A stretch of 38,821 nt of DNA from JAAYJK01 sp964531295 (GTDB taxonomy: Bacteria; Bacillota; Syntrophomonadia; Syntrophomonadales; Syntrophomonadaceae): NCBI GenBank assembly GCA_964531295.1, contig CAZHHJ010000007.1, positions 1-38,821 on the forward strand, written 5' to 3'. This document shows, in pieces, positions 17,220 to 25,017 of this stretch (position 1 is the first letter of the stretch; each line of letters starts with the position of its first letter). The translations under genes and the position numbers were made by a program. The notes under the pieces were generated by a model. It was not told the DNA's origin and ran no database searches. It saw only the letters and a list, made by a program, of their open reading frames with translations.

Positions 17220-18213
17220 CTCCTCCGCCTCTAGCAATGACTATTTCCCCTACTTCTTCCAGCTTGCGGATGTTGTTTACTACCCGCTGCTGTGCTTCTT
17301 GAACATCCCGCAGCCGCACCGGACCCATAAATTCCATATCTTCTTTCAGCATTTCGGCAGCCCGGGCAGACATATTGCTGAATATCTTTTGGGCCACTTC
17401 GGCGCTGGAACCCTTTAACGCCAGGGACAAATCCTGAGAATCCACTTCCCTCAGTACTCTTTGCACCGAACGGTCATCTATCATGACTATGTCTTCAAAG
17501 ACAAACATTAGTTTCTTGATTTCTTCAGCCAGTTCCGGATCTTGAATTTCCAAAGCTTCCATTATGGTTTTTTCCGTTCCCCGATCAACCCGATTAATTA
17601 TTTCCACCACTGCTTTTATGCCACCAGCATTAGTAAGTTCCTGCGGAGCTATGGATGATAGTTTGCGTTCCAAAACGCTTTCAATCTCCTTTATAACTTC
17701 AGGGGAGGTAGTATCCATCACTGCGATACGTTTAGCCACTTCAGACTGTCTCTCCGGCGAAAGTGAAGACAATACCAACGAAGCCTGTTCAGGATCGAGA
17801 TACGCTAGTATTAAAGCAATGGTTTGGGGATGTTCACCCTGGATAAAATTCAGTAATTGCCCGGGCTCGGTTTTTCTCATAAAATCAAACGGCCTGACCT
17901 GCAGTGAGGCTGAAATGCGGGCAATAATTTCTAGGGTTTTTTCCTGACCGTAAGCTTTTTCCAGGACCTCCTTGGCATAGGCTATTCCCCCCTGTCCAAT
18001 AAACTGACTGGCTAAACACATTTCAAAAAACTCCCGGTTCAATTCATCGACTCTTTCTGGCTGTACGTGACGCAGATTGGCTATCTCCAGGGTCAGCTGT
18101 TCTATCTCCTCTTCTTTTAGATGCTTGAAGATCTGAGCTGATCTCTCTGGTCCCAGGAAAATAAGGAAATTTGCTGCCTTTTGTTTTCCGGTTAATGCGC
18201 TTTTGCCAGCCAA
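17203..18213 (-). CDS. fliG: Flagellar motor switch protein FliG
   Basis: C-ring protein that binds FliF and receives stator torque. I chose the TTG at 18213 (336 residues, MAGKSALTGKQKAANF). It has AGAGGT 7 nt upstream and lies 5 nt after the fliF stop; the longer frame to 18243 lies inside fliF without such a site. The three-domain family is clear: LTLEIANL in the N domain, GEHPQTIALILAYLDPEQAS in the middle domain, and MFVFEDIVMIDDRSVQRVLR with SSAEVAQKIFSNMS in the torque domain. Charged residues of the torque helix are retained. Confidence 0.95.
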   Translation of the reverse strand: MAGKSALTGKQKAANFLIFLGPERSAQIFKHLKEEEIEQLTLEIANLRHVQPERVDELNREFFEMCLASQFIGQGGIAYAKEVLEKAYGQEKTLEIIARISASLQVRPFDFMRKTEPGQLLNFIQGEHPQTIALILAYLDPEQASLVLSSLSPERQSEVAKRIAVMDTTSPEVIKEIESVLERKLSSIAPQELTNAGGIKAVVEIINRVDRGTEKTIMEALEIQDPELAEEIKKLMFVFEDIVMIDDRSVQRVLREVDSQDLSLALKGSSAEVAQKIFSNMSARAAEMLKEDMEFMGPVRLRDVQEAQQRVVNNIRKLEEVGEIVIARGGGDEIIV

Positions 18214-18218
18214 CTTTT

Positions 18219-19847
18219 TCACCTCTGGTCTTCCAGCAACCAAGCCTTCACTACTTGTGCGCCTGCTTCTGGACTTTCATCTATTAGTTTTTCAATCTCA
18301 TCCTTGATTTTTAGTTTTTCTTTTTCCTCCGGGGTGAGGTTTTTCTCGACCAGATCCTGAATGTTTATTTCATCCCCCACCGTAGCATCAAATCCATTCC
18401 CAGCCATTTGTCCCGGCCCCGCAATTCCCTGTTTTTTTCTGGAGCCAATAATAATTACAGTGAATAAGAACAATGCAAACCCAGCCAGCAGATAAGGGGC
18501 TGAACTTGATGCTAGCAGCTTATCCAGCCAACTCAAGGAAATTGGTTCTGGCTCAGGTGCGGTATAAAAATCGATAAACTCTACGGAAATGTTGTCTTCC
18601 AGGTTTACATTTTCATCACTACGGTTTTCTCGCAGTCCGCAGGCAGCAGCTACAATCCTTCTGATTTTTTGAGCTCTCTCATCGTCGGTTTCGCCCAGAT
18701 TAGCCTGTGTGGCTCCCTCATTATCCACGAAGACTGAGGCAGTCAAATAGTCGTATTTTACATCCCCCAGAGCATATTGGGTGAGAGTTTCCGTCTTGTT
18801 AATTTCATAGTTCCTGGTAGTGTCGCTGTTATCGCTGGATGAACTGCCCTTTCCAGCACTGACTTCCTGATACTGGGGTATATTGCTGTCGGTGCCGGGG
18901 ACTCCTCCAGTATCTGCGCTATTGGTGCTGGATTCTTTTTTGATCTCTTCACTGCGTACAAAGGAGCCGTCCGGGTCGTGACTATATTTTTCATCATTCT
19001 GCTGTACGCTGTTGAAGTTGAGCTCAACATTAACTCTCACCACCGAGTTATCTTTACCCAGGGTCTTATCCAGCATAGTCTGTATCGCACTTTGTTTAGC
19101 AGTCTCATAGGCATGCTGTACATTCATCTGCATTTGCAGTACTTCTGAGGCATTCCCTTCCCCTGATAAAACTACCCCGTCGGATAGCAGACTGCCGTAT
19201 TGATCTACTATTACCACATTTTCCGGATCCAGCCCTTCCACGCTGTTGGCCACCAGGTTAATTATCGAGCGAACTTCCTTGGAACCTAATGCCGCACCAT
19301 TTATGGTATTCACTACCACCGATGCTTTGGTGGGTTCATCGTTATCAGTAAATAAAGATCCTTCAGGGATGGCAATATTGACTTTAGCGGCCTGAACGCT
19401 TTCCAGCCTCTGGATAGTTCTGGCCAGTTCTCCCTGCAAAGCCTCCCGATACTTGACCTTTTTATCAGTCTGGGTTTCGCCAAAACTGCTTTGCTGGAAT
19501 AGTTCAAAACCAACTTCACCTTGTGGTAAATCTTCACTGGCTAATTTGAGGCGGGTAGCGTATTTGACTTCGGTCGGTACCATGATCGTGCTGCCGTTGT
19601 CTGCCAGCTGGTACTGAATTTTATCCTCGTCCAGTTTTTGAACTATCGCTGCAGCGTCTTTTTGATTCAGGTCAGTATACAGGACTTCAAATTGCTTTAC
19701 TCCGCTCTGTTTTATCAAAAATACCAGGGTGCTTAAAAGCAACAAGGCTGCGCCTGCTATAATAACTTTTTGATTCAAACTTAACTTCTGCCAACGTTGT
19801 CTGATTTGCGCAGCTGACTGTTTAAACATGTTAACGAAACTTTCCAT
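18219..19847 (-). CDS. fliF: Flagellar MS-ring protein FliF
   Basis: Forms the membrane-embedded MS-ring on which the rotor and export gate assemble. The 542 residues have two membrane helices, near residues 28-46 (VIIAGAALLLLSTLVFLI) and 440-460. Between them lie the ring-building motifs, including YTDLNQKDAAAIVQKLDEDK, EDLPQGEVGFELFQ and VKYREALQGELARTI. The C-terminal cytoplasmic tail ends VKAWLLEDQR, the FliG-binding end. GGGAG precedes the ATG. It follows fliE by 24 nt. Confidence 0.97.
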   Translation of the reverse strand: MESFVNMFKQSAAQIRQRWQKLSLNQKVIIAGAALLLLSTLVFLIKQSGVKQFEVLYTDLNQKDAAAIVQKLDEDKIQYQLADNGSTIMVPTEVKYATRLKLASEDLPQGEVGFELFQQSSFGETQTDKKVKYREALQGELARTIQRLESVQAAKVNIAIPEGSLFTDNDEPTKASVVVNTINGAALGSKEVRSIINLVANSVEGLDPENVVIVDQYGSLLSDGVVLSGEGNASEVLQMQMNVQHAYETAKQSAIQTMLDKTLGKDNSVVRVNVELNFNSVQQNDEKYSHDPDGSFVRSEEIKKESSTNSADTGGVPGTDSNIPQYQEVSAGKGSSSSDNSDTTRNYEINKTETLTQYALGDVKYDYLTASVFVDNEGATQANLGETDDERAQKIRRIVAAACGLRENRSDENVNLEDNISVEFIDFYTAPEPEPISLSWLDKLLASSSAPYLLAGFALFLFTVIIIGSRKKQGIAGPGQMAGNGFDATVGDEINIQDLVEKNLTPEEKEKLKIKDEIEKLIDESPEAGAQVVKAWLLEDQR

Positions 19848-19871
19848 CCCTTAACTCCCAACCAAGCTTAT

Positions 19872-20183
19872 TTATACCTGCATTCTCATAATCTCTTCAT
19901 AGGCGCTGACCAGTTTATTCCTTATTTCCACTGTAACCTGCAGTGCTAAAATAGCCTTTTCGTAGGCTATGGTAGTATTATGCAGGTATTCGTTGTTAGC
20001 CATGGCCAGTTTCAGAGCGCTCTGTGAAGCTTCTTGCTGGTAGCCATTTACTTCGTTAAGTGCATTCGCAAGATAATTCATAAAGTTTTTGCCCGCCGCC
20101 CCATCACTATTCTTGCTGGGACTGCTGATAGTATTTGCTTTAAGATTGTTTGCTGCTATGCTGCCAATATTTATTGTAGCCAT
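19872..20183 (-). CDS. fliE: Hook-basal body protein FliE
   Basis: Adaptor between the MS-ring and the rod, and an early export substrate. The 103 residues contain the family region FMNYLANALNEVNGYQQEAS and a C-terminal pair of helices, HNTTIAYEKAILALQVTVE and RNKLVSAYEEIMRMQV, the latter being the typical end of FliE. It sits between flgC and fliF, as usual. Confidence 0.95.
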   Translation of the reverse strand: MATINIGSIAANNLKANTISSPSKNSDGAAGKNFMNYLANALNEVNGYQQEASQSALKLAMANNEYLHNTTIAYEKAILALQVTVEIRNKLVSAYEEIMRMQV

Positions 20184-20202
20184 TTTCTTTCATCAGCCCC
20201 CT

Positions 20203-20661
20203 CTACCTACCGATATCCAGGGCCCGCAAAGCCATGTTCTTGCTAGCTTCTATGACTTTAGCGTTAGCCTCGTATGCCTTGGTGGAAGAAATCATATTAA
20301 TCATTTCTTCCACTACATTCACATTGGGATATCTTACATAACCATTTTCATCAGCATCTGGATGGCCTGGTTCATACAATATACGGAAAGGTGCCTTACT
20401 TTCATCGAGTTCCCGTATCGCCTTAACGCTTACCCCTCCACCGGAAACAATATATTGTTTTTCCAGCATCCCCTGGAAAGTGCTCCTGGGGTACTCTGAC
20501 TCCCGGGCTTTAAAAACCACTACCTGTCTTTTATATGGGCCAAGGCCGTCTGCATTGCGGGTGGTCTCAACATTAGCCATGTTATTAGCAATTGTATCCA
20601 TCCGGAGTCTCTGAGCGGTTAAACCAGATGCACTTACATCTATACAGTTAAGAAAACTCAT
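20203..20661 (-). CDS. flgC: Proximal rod protein FlgC
   Basis: Axial rod subunit exported through the flagellar gate. The 152 residues begin MSFLNCIDVSASGLTAQRLR and continue with MDTIANNMANVETTR, the rod-family signature. YVRYPNVNVVEEMINMISST is the conserved C-terminal half, and the protein ends in the coiled segment KVIEASKNMALRALDIGR. It starts 4 nt after the flgB stop and is followed by fliE. Confidence 0.96.
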   Translation of the reverse strand: MSFLNCIDVSASGLTAQRLRMDTIANNMANVETTRNADGLGPYKRQVVVFKARESEYPRSTFQGMLEKQYIVSGGGVSVKAIRELDESKAPFRILYEPGHPDADENGYVRYPNVNVVEEMINMISSTKAYEANAKVIEASKNMALRALDIGR

Positions 20662-20665
20662 ATAT

Positions 20666-21085
20666 CTACCCTCTTTCTATGGCCAGTCGGAGTAATTTGA
20701 TTTCACTGCTTATACTCTGGCCCATGGCATCATAATATATCTTGTTTTTAGCCAGGTCAGCCATTTCTATATCAATATCAACATTGTTGCCATCGTTACG
20801 ATAAGTACTGGCACCACATAGCCTTATTTCAGGTTGGATTGCTAAGATACCAGGACTTTTAGAACGACTTATATGTCTCTTATCGGTTATATTAAGTTTG
20901 ACATGAGTCTTTTCGTTTTCTAGGACGTTCCTAATCTTCTCCGCGAAAACCATTTCACTTTTTTTGAATCCGGGGGTATCTACGTTTGCTATGTTGTTGG
21001 CAATGACATCGTTACGTAAACTTGCGGCATCCATCGCTTTAACCAGCAATTGCTCATTTCCTGAATTCAATATCTTATCGAGCAT
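20666..21085 (-). CDS. flgB: Proximal rod protein FlgB, first gene of the fla operon
   Basis: Axial rod subunit at the base of the flagellum. The 139 residues carry LRNDVIANNIANVDTPGFKK, the N-terminal signature of the family, and the C-terminal helix AKNKIYYDAMGQSISSEIKL. It is the first gene after the codY terminator and so opens the large flagellar operon. GGGGTGAA lies directly upstream of the ATG. FlgB and FlgC are co-encoded as in most bacteria. Confidence 0.96.
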   Translation of the reverse strand: MLDKILNSGNEQLLVKAMDAASLRNDVIANNIANVDTPGFKKSEMVFAEKIRNVLENEKTHVKLNITDKRHISRSKSPGILAIQPEIRLCGASTYRNDGNNVDIDIEMADLAKNKIYYDAMGQSISSEIKLLRLAIERG

Positions 21086-21226
21086 TTCACCCCTTCTTTC
21101 CCCACTTTATGTACAATTTAGTCTCTTCGCCTTTAGCTATTTTAATTCCTTCTTTAATTATCAAAATGGTCTATCTATCCCAGGCAATCCGGGCCATTTG
21201 TTGGCCTATCTAGGACCTTATGGCAC
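21086..21226 (-). promoter_or_regulatory. Upstream region expected to hold the fla operon promoter
   Basis: This 141-bp gap lies between the codY terminator and flgB, so transcription of the flagellar operon should begin here. An AT-rich stretch reads TTTTGATAATTAAAG on the minus strand, near 21155-21172. GATAAT could be a -10, but no good -35 lies at 16-18 nt. I find no convincing sigma-D motif or CodY box by eye. The placement is inference from the terminator, not from a recognised promoter. Confidence 0.35.
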
Positions 21227-21262
21227 AAAAAAATTAAGGCTAACTGTACAGTTAGCCTTAAT
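21227..21262 (-). terminator. Intrinsic terminator of codY
   Basis: A 30-bp perfect palindrome (21233-21262, core AAGGCTAACTGTACAGTT...) is followed on the minus strand by seven T. It begins 17 nt after the codY stop. It closes the dprA-to-codY transcript and isolates the flagellar operon. Confidence 0.92.
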
Positions 21263-21278
21263 CAACCCTCTTTTAAGT

Positions 21279-22064
21279 TTAGGCTTTGCGAAGCTCTTCA
21301 AAAAGATAATCATTCAGTACTTTTATATATGTGCCTTTCATCCCCAGGGACCTGGATTCTATTACCCCGGCACTTTCGAATTTTCTCAGCGCACTCACGA
21401 TCACGGAACGGGTTATCCCGACCCTATCGGCTATTCTACTAGCCACCAGTAAGCCTTCAGTCCCATCCAGTTCAGCCAGAATATGCTCTATGGCTCCCCT
21501 CTCGGAATAGGATAGAGTGGCTAGAGCTATTTGTACTGAAGCTTTTTTGCGGGCTTGTTCTTCAATGCGTTCAGAGGTCATACGCATTATTTCATTAGCT
21601 ACTACAATGGCACCATATTCGGCCAGTACAATGTCTTCCTCAGTAAATCTCTCACTGTCTCTGAGCAGTATAAGGGTTCCTATTCTCTTGGCACCTCCAA
21701 ACACTGGAGTAATAGACCAGATTCTATTGGAGCAATTGCATTCGCCGTAATTATAATTGAATAAACATCTTCGGCCGGGTTCCATGGTTACATTGGTCTG
21801 GGTTTCCTGTATATTGGTAAACTCTTGATTAAAACTTTCCGGAAATCTTTCCACATGGCTTTTTAACTCATTTATTCCCACACAGGATACACTTTCATGA
21901 AATGCATAACCGGAAACTTGCCCTCTCCTGCCTACTATGAACACCGTGCATTCCAGGTTTAACGCCAGCACTTCAGCTATTTCGTAAAAATTTACGGGGT
22001 TTCCGCCTATTTTTTGTAGTGTTTTGTTGATGGAACGCGATTTTTCTAACAAAGTCCTTGCCAC
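21279..22064 (-). CDS. codY: Global nutrient regulator CodY
   Basis: GTP- and branched-chain-amino-acid-sensing repressor of Firmicutes that controls nutrient, motility and competence genes. The 261 residues have an N-terminal GAF domain (about 1-155), with MARTLLEKSRSINKTLQKIG and RCLFNYNYGECNC. The C-terminal winged helix contains RIADRVGITRSVIVSALRKF and ESRSLGMKGTYIKVLND, the highly conserved CodY recognition region. The start is GTG at 22064 with GGGAGG 8 nt upstream. It is 13 nt behind hslU, in the Bacillus codV-clpQ-clpY-codY order. Confidence 0.97.
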   Translation of the reverse strand: MARTLLEKSRSINKTLQKIGGNPVNFYEIAEVLALNLECTVFIVGRRGQVSGYAFHESVSCVGINELKSHVERFPESFNQEFTNIQETQTNVTMEPGRRCLFNYNYGECNCSNRIWSITPVFGGAKRIGTLILLRDSERFTEEDIVLAEYGAIVVANEIMRMTSERIEEQARKKASVQIALATLSYSERGAIEHILAELDGTEGLLVASRIADRVGITRSVIVSALRKFESAGVIESRSLGMKGTYIKVLNDYLFEELRKA

Positions 22065-22077
22065 TTCACTTACCTCC

Positions 22078-23484
22078 CTACAAAATATATCTGCTCAGGT
22101 CATCATCTTCCAAAATGAGTTCCAGTCTCTTATGGACATAAGCCTTATCAATTTTTATTTCCTGTCCCATCATTTCCGGAGCCTCAAACATGAGTTCTTC
22201 TAATACTTTTTCCATAACCGTATGGAGTCTTCTGGCTCCAATATTCTCGGTTCTGGCGTTGACCGAATAAGCTATCTCAGCAATATAAACTATCGCTTCA
22301 TCAGTAAAATCTACTTTCAGTTTTTCAGTAGATAGTAAGGCGCAGTACTGTTTCACCAGTGAATTACGTGGTTCAGTTAGAATCCTGGTCAGATCTTGTT
22401 CCGTTAAAGTGTTCAGTTCAACCCTTATGGGAAATCTACCTTGCAACTCCGGCATCAAGTCAGATGGCTTACTGGTATGGAAGGCGCCCGCAGCAATAAA
22501 CAATATATGGTCGGTCTTTACCGGGCCATATTTAGTGGTAACGGTTGCTCCTTCAACAATTGGCAAGATGTCCCTTTGCACACCCCCCCGGGATACGTCA
22601 GGACCATAGGAACTTTCTTTACCAGCAATCTTGTCAATTTCATCCAGAAATATTATCCCATCCTGCTCTACTCTATCTATGGCCACTCGATACACTTCAT
22701 CCATATCTATCAACTGCTGTGCTTCTTCAGCGGTAAGTATTTTTCTGGCCTCAGATACCGTAATTTTCCTTGATTTTTTTTTCCGGGGCATAAGATTACC
22801 GAACATATCTTGAAGATTTACACCCATCTCCTCCACCCCAGAACCCGAAATAATCTCCATAAATGAAGGTGTCTTCTCCTCCACCTCTATCTCAATAATC
22901 TCATCTTCCATTTCCAAGCGGGATATTTTTTGTTTGAGAATCTCCCGTTTTTGGTCAATTTGTTTGCGGCGCAGATCATCTTCTCCGATTATTTCCTCTC
23001 CATTATCACTGCTGCCTAAAAATAGTTCCAGGGGATTATTATGAACTCGTTTCTTTTTCCTGGGTAAAGGAAGTATATAGTCAACAATACGTTCCTCGGC
23101 CATTATTCTGCCCTTGTCCTCCACCTCCTCAAGTTTCTCCTGCTTAACCATGCGTATCGATGTCTCCAGCAAATCTCTAATCATAGAGTCTACATCTCGA
23201 CCCACATATCCAATTTCAGTAAATTTGCTGGCTTCCACTTTTATAAAAGGCGCTTTAACCATCTTGGCCAGCCTCCTGGCTATTTCAGTTTTACCGACAC
23301 CAGTGGAACCAATCATAATAATATTCTTAGGATATATTTCTTCCCGCAGTTCATTGGGAAGCCTCTTCCTGCGCAATCTATTACGCAAGGCAATGGCAAC
23401 CGCCTTTTTCGCATCGTGTTGCCCAATAATATGTTTATCGAGTTCTATCACTATTTCTCTGGGGGTAAGGTTATGCAGTATCAA
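22078..23484 (-). CDS. hslU: HslU (ClpY) AAA+ unfoldase of the HslVU protease
   Basis: ATP-dependent unfoldase that feeds proteins into the HslV peptidase. The 468 residues show Walker A GSTGVGKT (59-66), an inserted I-domain (about 110-240, highly charged, with LPRKKKRVHNNP and KQKISRLEMEDEIIEIE), Walker B GIIFLDEIDKIA, and sensor motifs including NARTENIGARRLHTVMEKVL. The C-terminus ends DDLSRYIL, the tail that docks into HslV. The start is uncertain: the TTG at 23484 lies only 2 nt after AGGAGG, while a CTG two codons later has ideal 8-nt spacing. Confidence 0.95.
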   Translation of the reverse strand: MILHNLTPREIVIELDKHIIGQHDAKKAVAIALRNRLRRKRLPNELREEIYPKNIIMIGSTGVGKTEIARRLAKMVKAPFIKVEASKFTEIGYVGRDVDSMIRDLLETSIRMVKQEKLEEVEDKGRIMAEERIVDYILPLPRKKKRVHNNPLELFLGSSDNGEEIIGEDDLRRKQIDQKREILKQKISRLEMEDEIIEIEVEEKTPSFMEIISGSGVEEMGVNLQDMFGNLMPRKKKSRKITVSEARKILTAEEAQQLIDMDEVYRVAIDRVEQDGIIFLDEIDKIAGKESSYGPDVSRGGVQRDILPIVEGATVTTKYGPVKTDHILFIAAGAFHTSKPSDLMPELQGRFPIRVELNTLTEQDLTRILTEPRNSLVKQYCALLSTEKLKVDFTDEAIVYIAEIAYSVNARTENIGARRLHTVMEKVLEELMFEAPEMMGQEIKIDKAYVHKRLELILEDDDLSRYIL

Positions 23485-23506
23485 CGCCTCCTGACTGATC
23501 AGCTTT

Positions 23507-24040
23507 CTATTCCAATACTTCTACTGTAATATGGTTATTGGTATAAACACAAATTTCAGAAGCTATCATCATCGCTTCATGAACAATGTCCGGGGTACTC
23601 AAGTCGGTAAATTTGCACATAGCCCTGGCTGCCGCCAGAGCATAAGGCCCTCCTGAACCTATAGCCAGTATTCCATCGTCAGGTTCTATTAATTCTCCGC
23701 TTCCTGAGATCATAAACATTTTTTCTTTATCAGCTACAATGAGCAGGGCTTCCAATTTCCTCAATACTCGGTCTGACCGCCATTCTTTGGCTAGTTCAAC
23801 TGCCGCCCGGGTTAGGTTTCCTCCATGCTCTTTAAGTTTGTCTTCAAATTTGGCAAAGAGGGTGAAGGCATCAGCAACTGAACCCGCAAATCCCGCCAGC
23901 ACCTTACCCTCATAAAGCCTCCTGATCTTGCTGGCGTTGTGTTTCATTACCGTGTTCTGAGCAAATGTTACCTGCCCATCTCCGGCCAGGGCCGTTTTTC
24001 CATCTTTTCTTACTGCTACTATCGTGGTCGCTTTAAACAT
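23507..24040 (-). CDS. hslV: HslV (ClpQ) threonine peptidase of the HslVU protease
   Basis: Proteasome-like peptidase forming the double ring of HslVU. The 177 residues begin MFKATTIVAV. The catalytic Thr of the family must become N-terminal, so a four-residue leader (MFKA) has to be removed. AGDGQVTFAQNTVMKHNASK, LAGFAGSVADAFTLFAKFE and DDGILAIGSGGPYALAAARA are typical. GGAGGTGA lies 5 nt before the ATG. It is 22 nt upstream of hslU and 3 nt behind xerC. Confidence 0.96.
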   Translation of the reverse strand: MFKATTIVAVRKDGKTALAGDGQVTFAQNTVMKHNASKIRRLYEGKVLAGFAGSVADAFTLFAKFEDKLKEHGGNLTRAAVELAKEWRSDRVLRKLEALLIVADKEKMFMISGSGELIEPDDGILAIGSGGPYALAAARAMCKFTDLSTPDIVHEAMMIASEICVYTNNHITVEVLE

Positions 24041-24043
24041 GGT

Positions 24044-24952
24044 TCACCTCCGAGGTAATGAATTTTTATGTATTTCTTTAATATTTTCACGGGTTAAATG
24101 GGTATAAATCTGGGTGGTTGACAATTTAACATGCCCCAGCAATTCTTGTACTGATCTCAAATCAGCCCCGGCATTGAGCAAATGGGTGGCAAAAGAATGT
24201 CTCATAGTATGGGGACTTATCTGCTGGGTGAGAGCTGCTGCCTGCATGTATTTATTGATAATGTTTCTAACACTCCGGGCTGATAATCTTTCTGCGTATC
24301 TATTCAGAAATACTGCCTCAGATGTCTTCTTGTTCCGGCTCAGTAGTTTGGCTCTACGATTCATATAGTGAAGCAGGGCTTTTTTAGCTTCTCTTCCCAG
24401 GGGCACTATTCTTTCCTTGCTCCCTTTTCCCATGACCTTAATCATTTCTTCTTCAAAATCTATATCTCGCATGTCCATGCCCACCAGTTCACTTACCCGC
24501 AAACCAGCAGCATAAAGAGTTTCCATTATGGCCCGGTCTCTGCTTCCCAATGTAGTCTGTATATCTGGAGCCCCCATAAGCATCTCAATCTCTGGTGGAT
24601 AAAGAAATTTGGGTAAGCGTTTATCCTGTTTGGGAGTTGAAACAGCTGCAATGGGATTGTTATCCAGTATTCCTTCCCGGCAAAGAAATTTTACATAAGA
24701 TCTAAGGGCGGCCAGTTTCCTGGCCATAGTAGCTCTGCTCAGCCCCTTGGCCTGCAAATGGGCCAGATATTCCCGGGCCGTTTTATGATTGATATGTTCG
24801 TTTTCCAAATCTTCTCTGGGCACAGCATATTTATCCGCGGCAAAATCAAAAAACTGCAGCAGATCATTTTGGTAACCGGATATGGTAAGCTTGGACGCAC
24901 TCTTTTCGACCGTCAGATGATCAAAGAAATTGTCTAAATATTTCGTAAACAT
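24044..24952 (-). CDS. xerC: Tyrosine recombinase XerC (CodV)
   Basis: Site-specific recombinase that resolves chromosome dimers at dif with a XerD partner. The 302 residues have an N-terminal SAM-like DNA-binding domain and a catalytic domain with R152 (GLRVSEL), K176 (GKGSKE), H248 and R251 (PHTMRHSF), H274 (LLGH) and the nucleophile Y283 (IYTH). All catalytic residues are present. AGGAGAAAG precedes the ATG. The operon position beside hslVU and codY matches B. subtilis codV, so this is the housekeeping enzyme, not an integrase. Confidence 0.95.
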   Translation of the reverse strand: MFTKYLDNFFDHLTVEKSASKLTISGYQNDLLQFFDFAADKYAVPREDLENEHINHKTAREYLAHLQAKGLSRATMARKLAALRSYVKFLCREGILDNNPIAAVSTPKQDKRLPKFLYPPEIEMLMGAPDIQTTLGSRDRAIMETLYAAGLRVSELVGMDMRDIDFEEEMIKVMGKGSKERIVPLGREAKKALLHYMNRRAKLLSRNKKTSEAVFLNRYAERLSARSVRNIINKYMQAAALTQQISPHTMRHSFATHLLNAGADLRSVQELLGHVKLSTTQIYTHLTRENIKEIHKNSLPRR

Positions 24953-25017
24953 GAGTCTTTCTCCTGAGTTCTTTAATTCTATAAAAAAATGCTAGCATAT
25001 ACAATGAAGATTTTCAA

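Noticed and set aside
21150..21175. Possible CodY box or sigma-D promoter before flgB
   Set aside because: CATTTTGATAATTAA matches the CodY consensus at only about half its positions, and no TAAA plus GCCGATAT pair with correct spacing is present.
24044..24952. Tyrosine recombinase as a sign of an integrated element
   Set aside because: It sits in the conserved topA-trmFO-xerC-hslVU-codY order and has no att repeats or phage genes, so it is the housekeeping XerC.
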